A DNA stretch of 37,226 bases from an uncultured Coriobacteriaceae bacterium (GTDB taxonomy: Bacteria; Actinomycetota; Coriobacteriia; Coriobacteriales; Atopobiaceae). The position numbers and the translations under genes were made by a program. Shown here piece after piece: positions 24,670 to 33,370 of this stretch (its first letter is position 1; each line of letters begins with the position of its first letter). The stretch spans positions 1 through 37,226 of the forward strand of contig CADCPM010000106.1 in assembly GCA_902803315.1 (NCBI GenBank), written 5' to 3'. The notes under the pieces were generated by a model. It saw only the letters and a program-made list of their open reading frames with translations, searched no databases and had not been told where the DNA came from.

Positions 24670-25146
24670 ATGGAAGTGACCTACCGTGTGGCGGGAATGG
24701 GCGATATGGACGAGCTTGTGCGTCTGCGCTTGGAATACCTGACGGCAGACTTCGGTGAACTGGATTCTGTCCAAGCGGATGGAATACGCTCCGTTCTGCC
24801 CGACTACCTGCAGAGACACCTGTGTGACGACCTGCATGCGGAAGTTGCCTGCTGTGACGGAAAGCTGGTGGGCACGTGCTGGCTCCTGGTTGCGGAGAAG
24901 CCCGCGAGCGTCGCGTTCCCGCATGGCCGTACGGCGGCAGTCTTCAACGTGTACGTGGACCCTGACTATCGCAGAAGGGGAATCGCCCGCGAGCTTATGA
25001 CGCGGCTCATCGCAAAGGCCGAGCAACTTCGGCTTGACCGCCTCGAGCTCCGCGCGACCGCAATGGGTTACGAACTCTACCGCTCCATAGGGTTTGTGGA
25101 TGACGAGTCCTCTCATACGGCCATGAACTATGTGGTGGGGCAATGA
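24670..25146 (+). CDS. GNAT-family N-acetyltransferase
   Basis: The product is 158 aa. The acetyl-CoA binding motif A is VFNVYVDPDYRRRGIARELM, containing the R-R-x-G-x-A loop. YELYRSIGF near the C-terminus is the usual motif B. The substrate is unknown. ATG 24670 has GAGGGAG about 5 nt upstream; an in-frame ATG at 24646 is poorer. Its TGA overlaps the next gene's ATG by 4 nt, so the two are coupled. Confidence 0.87.
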   Translation: MEVTYRVAGMGDMDELVRLRLEYLTADFGELDSVQADGIRSVLPDYLQRHLCDDLHAEVACCDGKLVGTCWLLVAEKPASVAFPHGRTAAVFNVYVDPDYRRRGIARELMTRLIAKAEQLRLDRLELRATAMGYELYRSIGFVDDESSHTAMNYVVGQ

Positions 25147-25760
25147 GCTCAAAGAAGGCAGAGCTACGCAAGAAGATGCGGGCGTTGCGTGAGCGCGACG
25201 CCTATGACGGAGCCATTGCGGATGCGGTATGCGAGCTCTCGGAATTCAAACGTGCGGGTTTGATTCTTACATACGCGAGCTTTGGGTCCGAGGTGCCGAC
25301 GGATGACATCATGCGCCGTGCCTGGTTGGCGGGAAAACGGGTCGCGCTGCCGCGTTGCGGCAGTGAGCCTCATGCCATGACCTGGCATGTTGTCGAGTCC
25401 TTGGAAGGTCTTGTCCGCAGCTCCTTTGGCATGAGGGAGCCGCCGTTCGACCGATCGACGCAGGTGAGCCTGCAAGACGCTAGCCGCGAAAAAACGCTCG
25501 CGCTTGTGCCGGGAATCTGCTTTGACGAGCGGGGCTATAGGCTTGGCTACGGCGGTGGCTATTACGATGCGTTTCTAGGGGGTTTTGGCGGCACGAGCGT
25601 TGGGCTCTGTCGCGAGGCGGAGCTGCTCGCGAGCCTTGCCGAGCTTGGCGTCCTGGAGGCGCACGACATTCCCGTGGATATGGTCGTAACGCAAAGGCGT
25701 TGCTTCTATTGTTCGCGCCCCCGCGCCTGTGCAGACTGCGAGCGGTGGCTCACGGAGTGA
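25143..25760 (+). CDS. 5-formyltetrahydrofolate cyclo-ligase (MTHFS)
   Basis: It converts 5-formyl-THF to 5,10-methenyl-THF using ATP, recovering the stored folate into the one-carbon pool. The N-terminal KAELRKKMRALR and the signature VPGICFDERGYRLGYGGG, followed by YYDAFL, are typical. The length is 205 aa. The start overlaps the acetyltransferase gene (ATGA). The last roughly 17 residues (rich in Cys and Arg) lie beyond the usual family end and are encoded by repeat H, whose core supplies the stop codon. It opens the folate cluster. Confidence 0.92.
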   Translation: MSSKKAELRKKMRALRERDAYDGAIADAVCELSEFKRAGLILTYASFGSEVPTDDIMRRAWLAGKRVALPRCGSEPHAMTWHVVESLEGLVRSSFGMREPPFDRSTQVSLQDASREKTLALVPGICFDERGYRLGYGGGYYDAFLGGFGGTSVGLCREAELLASLAELGVLEAHDIPVDMVVTQRRCFYCSRPRACADCERWLTE

Positions 25761-25784
25761 GCGAGCAAAGACCGCGAACATAGG
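25706..25784. repeat. Degenerate family-1 element, copy H, overlapping a gene end
   Basis: Short imperfect arms (CTATTGTTCGCG with CGCGAACATAGG, one extra base) flank GGTGGCTCACGGAGTGAGCG, a diverged family-1 core. It overlaps the 3' end of the MTHFS gene and provides its last codons and TGA. This is the only copy that reaches into a coding sequence. Confidence 0.65.
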
Positions 25785-25799
25785 GAGGATGAAGTCCTC

Positions 25800-25805
25800 T
25801 ATAAT
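25800..25805 (+). promoter_or_regulatory. -10 box before fhs
   Basis: TATAAT lies 36 nt before the fhs start, directly after the small inverted repeat GAGGA-TGAAG-TCCTC (25785-25799). No clear -35 is present. The inverted repeat abutting the -10 could be an operator. Confidence 0.5.
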
Positions 25806-25840
25806 GTCTGCCGTCAAGTCGAACGTGGAAGGAAGGCACC

Positions 25841-27514
25841 ATGCCCGAAATGAAGAGTGACATTCAGATTGCCCACGAGGCCACCATGCTTCCCATATCT
25901 GAGGTGGCTGCAAAGGCCGGCATAGGCGAGGAGCAGCTGGAGTATTACGGGCGCTACAAGGCGAAGGTGAACGTCAGGGACATATCCGATCTTCCTTGCA
26001 AGGGCAAGTTGGTGCTGGTAACGGCCATTAACCCCACACCAGCCGGTGAGGGCAAGACCACCACCTCCGTGGGCCTTGCCGATGCCATGAACATGCTGGG
26101 CCACAACACCATGCTTTGCCTGCGCGAACCCTCGCTTGGCCCCGTGTTTGGGATCAAGGGAGGGGCAGCCGGTGGCGGCTATGCGCAGGTGGTTCCCATG
26201 GAGGACATCAACCTTCACTTTACGGGCGACTTCCACGCCATAGGCGCCGCCAACAACCTTTGTGCGGCCATGCTGGACAACCACATTAAGCAGGGCAACG
26301 CGCTGGGCATCGACCCCAGGCGCATTACCTGGAAGCGTTGCGTAGACATGAACGACCGCCAGCTGCGAAACATCGTGGACGGCATGGGCGGGATCAACGA
26401 CGGCGTGACGCGCCAGGATGGCTTTGACATTACCGTTGCCTCCGAGGTCATGGCCGTGTTTTGTATGGCGACCAGCATCGCGGACCTCAAGCAGCGACTT
26501 AGCCGCATGGTGGTGGGATACACCTACGACAACGAGCCCGTAACGGTGGCCGACCTCAATGCCCAGGGGGCCATGACGGCCCTTCTTAAGGATGCGATCA
26601 ACCCCAACCTCGTACAGACGCTGGAGAATAACCCTGCGTTCGTGCACGGAGGGCCCTTTGCCAACATCGCGCATGGATGCAACTCCGTTATGGCCACCAC
26701 CACGGCCATGAAGATGGCCGACTACGTCGTCACCGAGGCAGGCTTTGGCGCCGACCTCGGTGCCGAGAAGTTCTTGGACATAAAGTGTCGCGCCACTGGC
26801 CTCAAGCCGTCGGCCGTGGTCATCGTGGCCACCGTGCGCGCCCTCAAGTACAACGGAGGTATGTCGCGGTCCGACCTCGCCAACGAGAATCTGGAGGCAC
26901 TCAGTGCCGGCATGCCAAACCTCTTGCAGCACGTCTCCAACATCAAGGACGTCTATGGCCTGCCTTGCGTGGTGGCCATCAACGCCTTCCCGACGGACAC
27001 CAAGGCCGAACTTGACCTCGTGGAGGCAAAGTGCCGTGAGCTGGGCGTCAACGTTGCCAAATCCGAGGTATGGGCCAAAGGTGGTGAGGGAGGAAAATCG
27101 CTGGCCGAAGAGGTGGTGCGTCTGTGTGACGAGGCATCCGACTTCCGTTTTTGCTATGAGCTCGATCAGGACATCTACGGCAAGCTGCACGACATCGGCC
27201 ACAAGATCTACCACGCCGAGCACGTGATGATGCTCCCGGCTGCCGCCCGGAAGGCCAAGGAGCTCGAGGCCTTGGGTTTTGGCAACCTCCCCATCTGCGT
27301 GGCAAAGACTCAATACAGCTTCTCCGACGACCCCAAGCTGCTGGGTGCGCCACGCGACTTTACGCTCAACGTGCGCGACCTAACGGTGTCGGCGGGTGCG
27401 GGATTCGTGGTGGCGCTCACCGGCAACATCATGACCATGCCAGGCTTGCCAAAGGTGCCCGCTGCCGAGAAGATCGATGTGACGGATGACGGCCTCATTG
27501 TTGGGCTGTTCTAG
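25841..27514 (+). CDS. fhs: Formate-tetrahydrofolate ligase
   Basis: It joins formate to THF with ATP, giving 10-formyl-THF, the entry point of one-carbon units in anaerobes and acetogens. The product is 557 aa, full length. The nucleotide-binding motif TPAGEGKT is at 66-73. [16 protein letters not shown] and [10 protein letters not shown] follow, as is usual. The SD AAGGAAGG sits just before the ATG. fchA and folD follow, completing the interconversion of 10-formyl-, methenyl- and methylene-THF. Confidence 0.97.
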   Translation: MPEMKSDIQIAHEATMLPISEVAAKAGIGEEQLEYYGRYKAKVNVRDISDLPCKGKLVLVTAINPTPAGEGKTTTSVGLADAMNMLGHNTMLCLREPSLGPVFGIKGGAAGGGYAQVVPMEDINLHFTGDFHAIGAANNLCAAMLDNHIKQGNALGIDPRRITWKRCVDMNDRQLRNIVDGMGGINDGVTRQDGFDITVASEVMAVFCMATSIADLKQRLSRMVVGYTYDNEPVTVADLNAQGAMTALLKDAINPNLVQTLENNPAFVHGGPFANIAHGCNSVMATTTAMKMADYVVTEAGFGADLGAEKFLDIKCRATGLKPSAVVIVATVRALKYNGGMSRSDLANENLEALSAGMPNLLQHVSNIKDVYGLPCVVAINAFPTDTKAELDLVEAKCRELGVNVAKSEVWAKGGEGGKSLAEEVVRLCDEASDFRFCYELDQDIYGKLHDIGHKIYHAEHVMMLPAAARKAKELEALGFGNLPICVAKTQYSFSDDPKLLGAPRDFTLNVRDLTVSAGAGFVVALTGNIMTMPGLPKVPAAEKIDVTDDGLIVGLF

Positions 27515-27521
27515 GATGGGA

Positions 27522-28157
27522 ATGAATATGCAAGGAAAGCTCATACAAAGTACCTGCACGGATTTTTGCGATGCGCTGGCCGCCAGGGAGCCCACGCCCG
27601 GTGGGGGAGGCGCCGCCTCGTACGTAGGAGCGCTTGCTGCCGCACTGTGCTCCATGGTGGGAAACTATACGATTGGCAAGAAGGCGTATGTGGGGGTTGA
27701 GGATGAAATACTCAAGATACTCGAGGAGGTCGAGGCGTCTCGCGTGCGTCTTATGGAGTTGGTGGACGAGGATGCCGAGGCGTTCCTGCCCTTGAGTCGC
27801 GCCTATGCCATTCCGAAGGAGAATCCCGAGCGTGCGAAGACGATGGAAGAGGCAACCAAATCGGCAGTCGTCGCGCCGCTTCAGATGATGCGGGAGATTT
27901 GCGTGGTAGTGGCATTGCTCGAGCAGATGGGCAAAAAGGGCTCGCGCATGCTTCGCTCGGACGTGGCCTGCGGTGCGCTGCTTGCACGCGCGGCCCTGGA
28001 GGCCGCAGCCATAAACGTGTTCGTAAACACGGGCGCCGTCACCGACCGCGCCTTCGCAAAAGCGACAGAGGAAGAGGTTGACGACATGCTGGCCGTTTAC
28101 GTGCCGCGAGCGCAGGCGTGTGCGGACGCTATAGTTACCTCGTTGCGAAACCGATAG
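27522..28157 (+). CDS. fchA: Methenyl-THF cyclohydrolase / formimido-THF cyclodeaminase family (FchA)
   Basis: This is a PF04961-type protein, about 211 aa. The signature TPGGGGAASYVGALAAALC is near the N-terminus, and the rest is helical. In anaerobes, FchA interconverts 10-formyl-THF and 5,10-methenyl-THF. Context favours this activity over histidine degradation: fhs lies 7 bp upstream and folD 72 bp downstream. Three in-frame ATGs (27516, 27522, 27528) compete; AGGA at 27513-27516 best supports 27522. It probably replaces the cyclohydrolase activity missing from the adjacent FolD. Confidence 0.88.
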   Translation: MNMQGKLIQSTCTDFCDALAAREPTPGGGGAASYVGALAAALCSMVGNYTIGKKAYVGVEDEILKILEEVEASRVRLMELVDEDAEAFLPLSRAYAIPKENPERAKTMEEATKSAVVAPLQMMREICVVVALLEQMGKKGSRMLRSDVACGALLARAALEAAAINVFVNTGAVTDRAFAKATEEEVDDMLAVYVPRAQACADAIVTSLRNR

Positions 28158-28229
28158 GCATCGTGTGGGGTATGGGACTCGGCGATCGGACGCCCTTGTC
28201 TTCTGCCCTTTGCATTGAAAGGACATCGT

Positions 28230-29081
28230 ATGGCAAAGCTGCTTAAAGGATTGCCCGTGGCCAAAGAGCTCGTGAGTCGGCTCGTTCCGCGCGTAGAGGC
28301 GCTCAAGGCAAAATCCATCGTGCCCACGCTTGCTATCGTTCGCGTGGGTGCTCGGGAGGACGACCTCGCCTACGAGCGCGGCGCTAACAAGCGTTGCGCT
28401 GCGGCAGGCATTGAGGTTCGCACGTTCTCGTTGCCCGAGGACTGCACGCAGGAAGAGCTCATAGCCACGATCGATGAGATAAATGGCGATGACGGCATTC
28501 ACGGCTGCCTGCTGTTCCGCCCGTTGCCGGCCGAGCTCGACGAGCAGGCTGCCTGCGCGGCGCTCGATCCCGCGAAGGACGTGGACTGTGCATGCGATCT
28601 GTCGCTGCTTGGGGTCCTGTGCAATCGCGATTTGGGATTCGCGCCCTGCACGGCCGAGGCATGCGTGGAGCTCCTGGACCACTATGGATACGACCTCTGC
28701 GGTGCCAACGTTACCGTGGTGGGCCGTTCCCTGGTTATAGGAAAGCCTGTGTCGCTTATGATGCAGACGCGCAACGCCACCGTTACCATGTGCCACACGC
28801 GCACGCGCGACCTCGCCGCCGCATGCCGCAACGCAGACGTGCTCGTCGTTGCCGCTGGCCACGCCAACACGGTGGGCAAAAGCTGCGTTCGCGAGGGACA
28901 AGTGGTGGTGGACGTTGGCATAAACTGGGACGAGGACGCGCAGGCGCTTTGCGGCGACGTGGCCTTTGGCGAGGTGGAACCTAAGGTCGCCGCCATAACG
29001 CCCGTGCCTGGTGGCGTGGGTTCCGTAACTACGGCGATACTTGCCAAGCATGTGGTTGAGGCTGCGGAGAGGTTGGTGTAG
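28230..29081 (+). CDS. folD: Methylene-THF dehydrogenase FolD, cyclohydrolase residues lost
   Basis: The product is 283 aa. Family features include KDVD (116-119), [34 protein letters not shown] and TPVPGGVGS. Ungapped comparison with E. coli FolD from memory shows Tyr48 aligned to Tyr50, but Ala52 at the position of catalytic Lys54. Phe96 replaces Gln98 (GCLLFRPLP against GILVQLPLP). Asp119, matching Asp121, is kept. Lys and Gln are needed for the cyclohydrolase step, so this is probably a monofunctional dehydrogenase partnered by FchA. ATG 28230 has AAAGGA upstream; the in-frame ATG at 28215 is rejected. folE starts 2 bp after the stop. Confidence 0.92.
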   Translation: MAKLLKGLPVAKELVSRLVPRVEALKAKSIVPTLAIVRVGAREDDLAYERGANKRCAAAGIEVRTFSLPEDCTQEELIATIDEINGDDGIHGCLLFRPLPAELDEQAACAALDPAKDVDCACDLSLLGVLCNRDLGFAPCTAEACVELLDHYGYDLCGANVTVVGRSLVIGKPVSLMMQTRNATVTMCHTRTRDLAAACRNADVLVVAAGHANTVGKSCVREGQVVVDVGINWDEDAQALCGDVAFGEVEPKVAAITPVPGGVGSVTTAILAKHVVEAAERLV

Positions 29082-29083
29082 CC

Positions 29084-29686
29084 ATGGATCGGGATAGGAA
29101 AATAAACGACGAGGGATACGCTGCCGTGGACCAGCCTCGCATTGAAGCTGCCGTACGCGAGTTTTTGTCTGCCATCGGAGAGGACCCAGAGCGAGAGGGC
29201 CTCGTGGATACGCCCAACCGGGTTGCTCGCGCCTGTGCCGAGATATTCGGTGGCATGCAGGAGGACCCAAGCAAGCACCTCCATCGCCAGTTCCTGGAGC
29301 CTGGCAACGAGGAGATGGTAATCGTGAAGGACATTCCCTTCTCCTCGATGTGCGAGCACCACCTCCTTCCCTTTACGGGCCATGCGCATGTGTGCTATCT
29401 GCCGAGTGGGGGAAGGATTTGCGGTCTTTCCAAGCTCGCGCGCTGCGTGGAGGGCTACGCTCGCCGTCCGCAGCTGCAGGAACGGCTTACCCAGCAGATC
29501 GCCGATGCCATTGAGGAGCGCCTGCGCGCCCGTGGCGTGCTGGTGGTGCTGGAGGCGACGCATACCTGCATGACCATGCGTGGGGTGCGCAGCGCAGGCT
29601 CGCTTACGGTGACCAGCGCGGTTCGCGGTTGGTTTAAGGAAGACCTCAAAACACGCGAAGAGGCGCTGCGCCTCATAGGAAAATAG
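29084..29686 (+). CDS. folE: GTP cyclohydrolase I
   Basis: It converts GTP to 7,8-dihydroneopterin triphosphate, the first step of folate and other pterin synthesis. The product is 200 aa. The zinc ligands are C90 and H93 in MCEHHLLPF and C162 in [19 protein letters not shown] and RPQLQERLT are standard. It is two bases after folD, so it is in the same operon. GGAGAGG at 29066-29072 serves as SD. Confidence 0.96.
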   Translation: MDRDRKINDEGYAAVDQPRIEAAVREFLSAIGEDPEREGLVDTPNRVARACAEIFGGMQEDPSKHLHRQFLEPGNEEMVIVKDIPFSSMCEHHLLPFTGHAHVCYLPSGGRICGLSKLARCVEGYARRPQLQERLTQQIADAIEERLRARGVLVVLEATHTCMTMRGVRSAGSLTVTSAVRGWFKEDLKTREEALRLIGK

Positions 29687-29694
29687 GGTTTGGC

Positions 29695-30573
29695 ATGACG
29701 GGCTGGCTCGTGGTAAACGCCTTCACCTCCTCGGATAAGTTTCTCGAGCTCTATGCGCAGCTTCAGAAGGCCGCGGCCGATCAGGGGGTGGACTTGCGCC
29801 GGGTGGGCGCCATCGAGGCGTCCGCATGGGTTGCTCATGGGCCACACCCTCCGGCGGTGCCCGACTTCGTGCTGTTCTGGGACAAGGACGTCCGTCTGTG
29901 CAGGGCTCTTGAGCTTGCGGGATGCCGTTGCATAAACTCCGCTCGCGCCATCGAGCTTTGCGACGACAAGGCCGCCACCTATCTGAGGCTCCTCGAGGCA
30001 GGCTTGCCGCAGCCAAGGACGATGCTCGTGCCCAAGGCATTCCATGCCCCCGACTGGTCTACCACGAACTTTGCCTCCATGGTGGACAACGGGCTGGGAT
30101 TTCCGGTGGTGGCCAAGGAATGCCATGGGTCCTTTGGCGCCCAGGTGCATCTGGCCTGCGACGAGGCGGAGCTCAACCAGGTGCTTAACGCCATGCAGGG
30201 ACGACCTGCGCTCTGCCAGGAATTCGTGCGGGAGAGCAAGGGTCACGACGTACGCCTTCAGGTGGTCGGCGATCGGGTGGTTGCCGCGATGGAGCGTTTG
30301 TCGACCACGGACGACTTTAGGGCAAACGTGACGAACGGGGCCGTGGCGAGGCCGTGGGAGCCCACCGAGTCGCAAGTCGACCTCGCCCTGGCGGCTTGCC
30401 GTGCCCTTGGGCTGGACTTCGCCGGTGTGGATATCCTGTTTGGGCAGGGGGGCAAGCCGATGGTGTGCGAGGTAAACTCCAACGCGCATTTTGTGAACCT
30501 TGGCCGCGCGAGCGGCGTGGATGTGGCGAATCACATCGTGCGCCATGCCATTGCGGTGGGCGAGGGAGCTTAG
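29695..30573 (+). CDS. RimK-like ATP-grasp ligase, first of a tandem pair
   Basis: The product is 292 aa. The N-terminal domain begins with MTGWLVVNAF. ATP-grasp landmarks include K141 in VVAKECHGSFG, DVRLQVVGD around R187, and DFRAN at 207-211. The metal ligands are D246 and E259/N261 in CEVNSN. This matches the RimK-type glutamate ligase subgroup (RimK, CofF, MptN, LysX). It lies 8 bp after folE and 4 bp before a second ATP-grasp gene, then folC. The context suggests adding glutamate or another amino acid to a folate or pterin; the substrate is not proven. Confidence 0.85.
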   Translation: MTGWLVVNAFTSSDKFLELYAQLQKAAADQGVDLRRVGAIEASAWVAHGPHPPAVPDFVLFWDKDVRLCRALELAGCRCINSARAIELCDDKAATYLRLLEAGLPQPRTMLVPKAFHAPDWSTTNFASMVDNGLGFPVVAKECHGSFGAQVHLACDEAELNQVLNAMQGRPALCQEFVRESKGHDVRLQVVGDRVVAAMERLSTTDDFRANVTNGAVARPWEPTESQVDLALAACRALGLDFAGVDILFGQGGKPMVCEVNSNAHFVNLGRASGVDVANHIVRHAIAVGEGA

Positions 30574-30577
30574 ACGC

Positions 30578-31549
30578 ATGCGCGGATGGCTGGTGTATAG
30601 CGAGGAGCGTCTACAACGCAATCAAGAATACGTTCGCATGCACGAACAATGGTGCGCGTCGCAGGGCATAGGCCTCACACTGGTTCTCGCGGAACAGGTG
30701 ACGTATGGCATGGGGCCGGCGGGCGTGAGGTTTTGCGTTGCAAACAAGCCCGTTGCCATCCCGAACTTTTGCGTGTTCAGGTGCGAGGAGGCCGATTTGC
30801 GCCGTGCGCTCGAGCTCTGTGGCGTGGTGGTTTCTAATGGATCATACGTTGGTCGCGTGGCAAACGACAAACTGCGCACCTACGAGCTTGTCCATGCGTT
30901 GGGCGTGCCGTATCCCGAAGTGCTTAGCGTTGGAATGCCCGCATGGCGAGAGCTGGAGTATCCAGTGGTCGCCAAGCCCCGATACGGCCATGGCGGTGAG
31001 GGCGTGCGCCTGATTCTGAATCCAGACGAGCTCGAGGAGTATGCGAGGAGAGGCTCGGAAGGCGCGCGCAGTGCCTCTTTGCCAAGATGTGCGGACGATG
31101 GAATGGCGCAGTCCGATCGCAGCTGGATCGTGCAGCGCGTGGCGCCCGTGGTGGGCAAGGACGTGCGAGTATACATGCTGGGCAAAGAGGTGCTGGCCGC
31201 CATGCTGCGCACGGCGCCGGAGGGTGCGTTTCTTAGCAACTTCTGCCGTGGGGGATCGGCGGCCGTCTATGAGCTGAGTGCCCAAGAGCGCGATGTCGCG
31301 CTACGCATAGCACAGGCACTTGGCGATGGGTACTATGGCATCGACTTTCTGTTCGACGGCGATGGCGGCCTTTTGCTCAACGAGGTGGAGGACGTTGTTG
31401 GCTCACGCATGCTCTACGAGCACACTGCCCTCGACGTTGTGGGAAGGCATCTATCGTATGTGACCGAACGGTGCAGGATGCGTGGCGACGTTCGCTCGCA
31501 TGGACATGTGGACGGGGGAGGTGACTGCCATGCTCGCGAGCATGGATGA
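30578..31549 (+). CDS. RimK-like ATP-grasp ligase, second of a tandem pair
   Basis: The product is 323 aa and opens MRGWLVYSEE, echoing the first ligase and suggesting an old duplication. It has K133 in VVAKPRYGHGGEG, DVRVYMLG around R197, FLSNFCRGG, D256 and NEVEDVVGSRM at 268-278. The usual ExN metal motif reads EVE here (E269, E271), unlike the first ligase. A hydrophilic stretch at about 155-182 is extra. ATG 30578 has GAGGGAG upstream. Its 3' end overlaps the chosen folC start by 20 nt, and its last residues look non-conserved. Confidence 0.83.
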   Translation: MRGWLVYSEERLQRNQEYVRMHEQWCASQGIGLTLVLAEQVTYGMGPAGVRFCVANKPVAIPNFCVFRCEEADLRRALELCGVVVSNGSYVGRVANDKLRTYELVHALGVPYPEVLSVGMPAWRELEYPVVAKPRYGHGGEGVRLILNPDELEEYARRGSEGARSASLPRCADDGMAQSDRSWIVQRVAPVVGKDVRVYMLGKEVLAAMLRTAPEGAFLSNFCRGGSAAVYELSAQERDVALRIAQALGDGYYGIDFLFDGDGGLLLNEVEDVVGSRMLYEHTALDVVGRHLSYVTERCRMRGDVRSHGHVDGGGDCHAREHG

Positions 31550-32912
31550 GGCGCGAACCCTTCTTATGGGCGCGAAGGCGAAGGGCATAGACCCGTCGCT
31601 CGAGCCGGTTGACGCCTTGCTCGACGAGTTGGGAAGGCCTGACGAGGACTTTGAGTCGATTCAGATCGTCGGCACGAACGGAAAGACGTCAACGGCCCGC
31701 TACCTTGCGGCCATACTCAACGGGCATGGCTTGCGGACGGGCCTGTTCGTGAGCCCTTGTCTTGTAGACTACACCGACCAGATCGAGGCGGACGGGCGGT
31801 GCGTGGATGAGGACTCGTTTGCGCAGGCGGTGCTGGACGTCGTGGCGGCGGGTGCGCGTGTGAATGAGGCGCGCGCAAAACGATGCGAGGGGGAGCTTCC
31901 GTTTACCGAGTTCGACCTCCTTACCGTTGCCACGCTGCTGCTGTTCTCTCGCTTGGGCGTCCAAGCGGCCGTGCTTGAGGCCGGAATGGGAGGCGCTTGG
32001 GATGCCACGAGTGCCGCGAGGTCGGTTTGCGTCGTTGGTGCCACCGGTGTGGGCTTGGACCACACACGTATACTGGGCTCTACCATCGAGCAGATTTCCG
32101 AGCAGAAGGCTGCGGTCATTGGGCGCGGAAGGCGTTGCGTGCTGGGGCCTGGCATCATGGCTGACGAGTCTGCAAAGCGGGTGTTCTTTACCCGCTGCGC
32201 CGAACAGGGCGTGCGTCCCGTATGCGTGGCGCCGGATGAGGGAATGAGCGCGTTGTGCGAAGCGGACGCAGCTGTCTATCGAGTCCTCGAGCGGCAGACG
32301 CGTCTGGATGAGCCGTTGCGGCTCAGCGTGCATACGCAGCTCGGGGACTACGACGGTCTACGTGCGCTCAAGCCTTGCTATCAGGCGCCAAACATTGCCT
32401 GTGCGGTGGTTCTTGCCGAGCAATTCCTTGGGCGACGCTTGGATGAGGGAGCTCTGTTTGAAGCGGTGATGGGTTGCCCGACGCCGGGACGGTTTGAGGT
32501 TGTACGGGCCAAGCCGCTTGTGCTGCTGGATGCCTGTCACAACCCGCAGTCGGTAAGGGCGTTTTTGGGTGCGCTTGACGACATCGAACCACAGGTGAGT
32601 CAGCGTCCCACGTTGCTTTGTGCGATCTTTGCCGACAAGGACGTGGAGAAAATGGTGGGGATGCTCGCAAGGGCGTTTCCTCGCGTGGTGGTAACGCGTA
32701 CGGAGTCAGAGCGGGCCATGGAACCACAGGCGCTCGGTGCGATGTTTGCCGCGCATGGCCTCGAGCCGGCGCAGGTGTGCGACAGCGTGAACGAAGCGCT
32801 TGACGCCCTTTTTGGCGAGCCAATGGTGGCGTGTGGTTCCATAACGACGGCCGGCGAGGTATTTGCACTTGCGAAAGCGCCTGATGGGAGAGGCAATTAT
32901 GTACGGGCTTAA
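31530..32912 (+). CDS. folC: Folylpolyglutamate / dihydrofolate synthase
   Basis: This Mur-ligase-family enzyme adds gamma-linked glutamates to dihydropteroate or folates. The ATP loop is GTNGKTST at 48-55. VLEAGMGGAWDATSA, GLDHTRILGSTIEQI and LLDACHNPQSVRAF are characteristic. ATG 31530 is chosen because GGGGGAGG at 31516-31523 lies 6 nt upstream; GTG 31482 and ATG 31500/31506 are in frame but lack an SD. The length is 460 aa. The next gene's start overlaps its end by 14 nt. Confidence 0.93.
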   Translation: MLASMDEARTLLMGAKAKGIDPSLEPVDALLDELGRPDEDFESIQIVGTNGKTSTARYLAAILNGHGLRTGLFVSPCLVDYTDQIEADGRCVDEDSFAQAVLDVVAAGARVNEARAKRCEGELPFTEFDLLTVATLLLFSRLGVQAAVLEAGMGGAWDATSAARSVCVVGATGVGLDHTRILGSTIEQISEQKAAVIGRGRRCVLGPGIMADESAKRVFFTRCAEQGVRPVCVAPDEGMSALCEADAAVYRVLERQTRLDEPLRLSVHTQLGDYDGLRALKPCYQAPNIACAVVLAEQFLGRRLDEGALFEAVMGCPTPGRFEVVRAKPLVLLDACHNPQSVRAFLGALDDIEPQVSQRPTLLCAIFADKDVEKMVGMLARAFPRVVVTRTESERAMEPQALGAMFAAHGLEPAQVCDSVNEALDALFGEPMVACGSITTAGEVFALAKAPDGRGNYVRA

Positions 32913-33321
32913 GACGGAAGCATGCTTTGACAGCGCGCATTTTCTTACCGACTACTACGGTAAGTGCGAGAATCTGCATGGGCATCGATGGCGCATGGTG
33001 GTGTATCTGCGCGCGGAGAGGCTTCAGGCCGAGGGAACCATGCGCGACATGGTGATCGACTTCGGCGTGTTCAAGCGTGATGTGCGCGCACTTGCCAAAG
33101 AGCTCGACCATACGTTTTTGGTTGAGGAGGGCTCGCTTTCGGCGACCACGATCCAAGCGCTTGAGGCGGAGGGCTTCTCGCTGACCTTGCTGCCGTTTCG
33201 CACGACCGCCGAGAATCTCGCTCGCTATGTTTGCGAACGGCTCCGTGACCAAGGCTTGCCCGTTTGTCGTGTGGACATGTATGAGACGCCCAACAATTGC
33301 GCCCAGTATTTTTTTGAGTAG
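32899..33321 (+). CDS. QueD/6-pyruvoyltetrahydropterin synthase family protein with CExxHGH motif
   Basis: The product is 140 aa, a COG0720 fold acting on dihydroneopterin triphosphate, the FolE product. Zinc ligands are H14, H27 and H29; LDHTFL and the final ETPNNCAQY are typical. The active site reads C23-E24-N-L-H27-G-H29, so both the QueD-type Cys and the PTPS-III-type Glu are present. In recalled literature on this family, the CExxHGH form (PTPS-I/III) can form 6-hydroxymethyl-dihydropterin and so replace FolB. Placement in a folate operon, without queC or queE beside it, supports a folate role over queuosine. ATG 32899 has GGGAGAGG 5 nt upstream. Confidence 0.87.
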   Translation: MYGLKTEACFDSAHFLTDYYGKCENLHGHRWRMVVYLRAERLQAEGTMRDMVIDFGVFKRDVRALAKELDHTFLVEEGSLSATTIQALEAEGFSLTLLPFRTTAENLARYVCERLRDQGLPVCRVDMYETPNNCAQYFFE

Positions 33322-33370
33322 CGAGGACATGCAACTGGCCAATTTGCGGACTTTACATTGTGGTAGCGGT

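Noticed and set aside
25761..25840. Tetrahydrofolate riboswitch before fhs
   Set aside because: The gap is short and largely repeat H; no THF-aptamer conserved pattern is visible.
25814..27313. 499-codon open frame opposite fhs, and similar long minus-strand frames at 27495-29270 and 19837-21642
   Set aside because: Each mirrors a well-recognised plus-strand gene; the translations are His/Val/Leu-rich without domain patterns.
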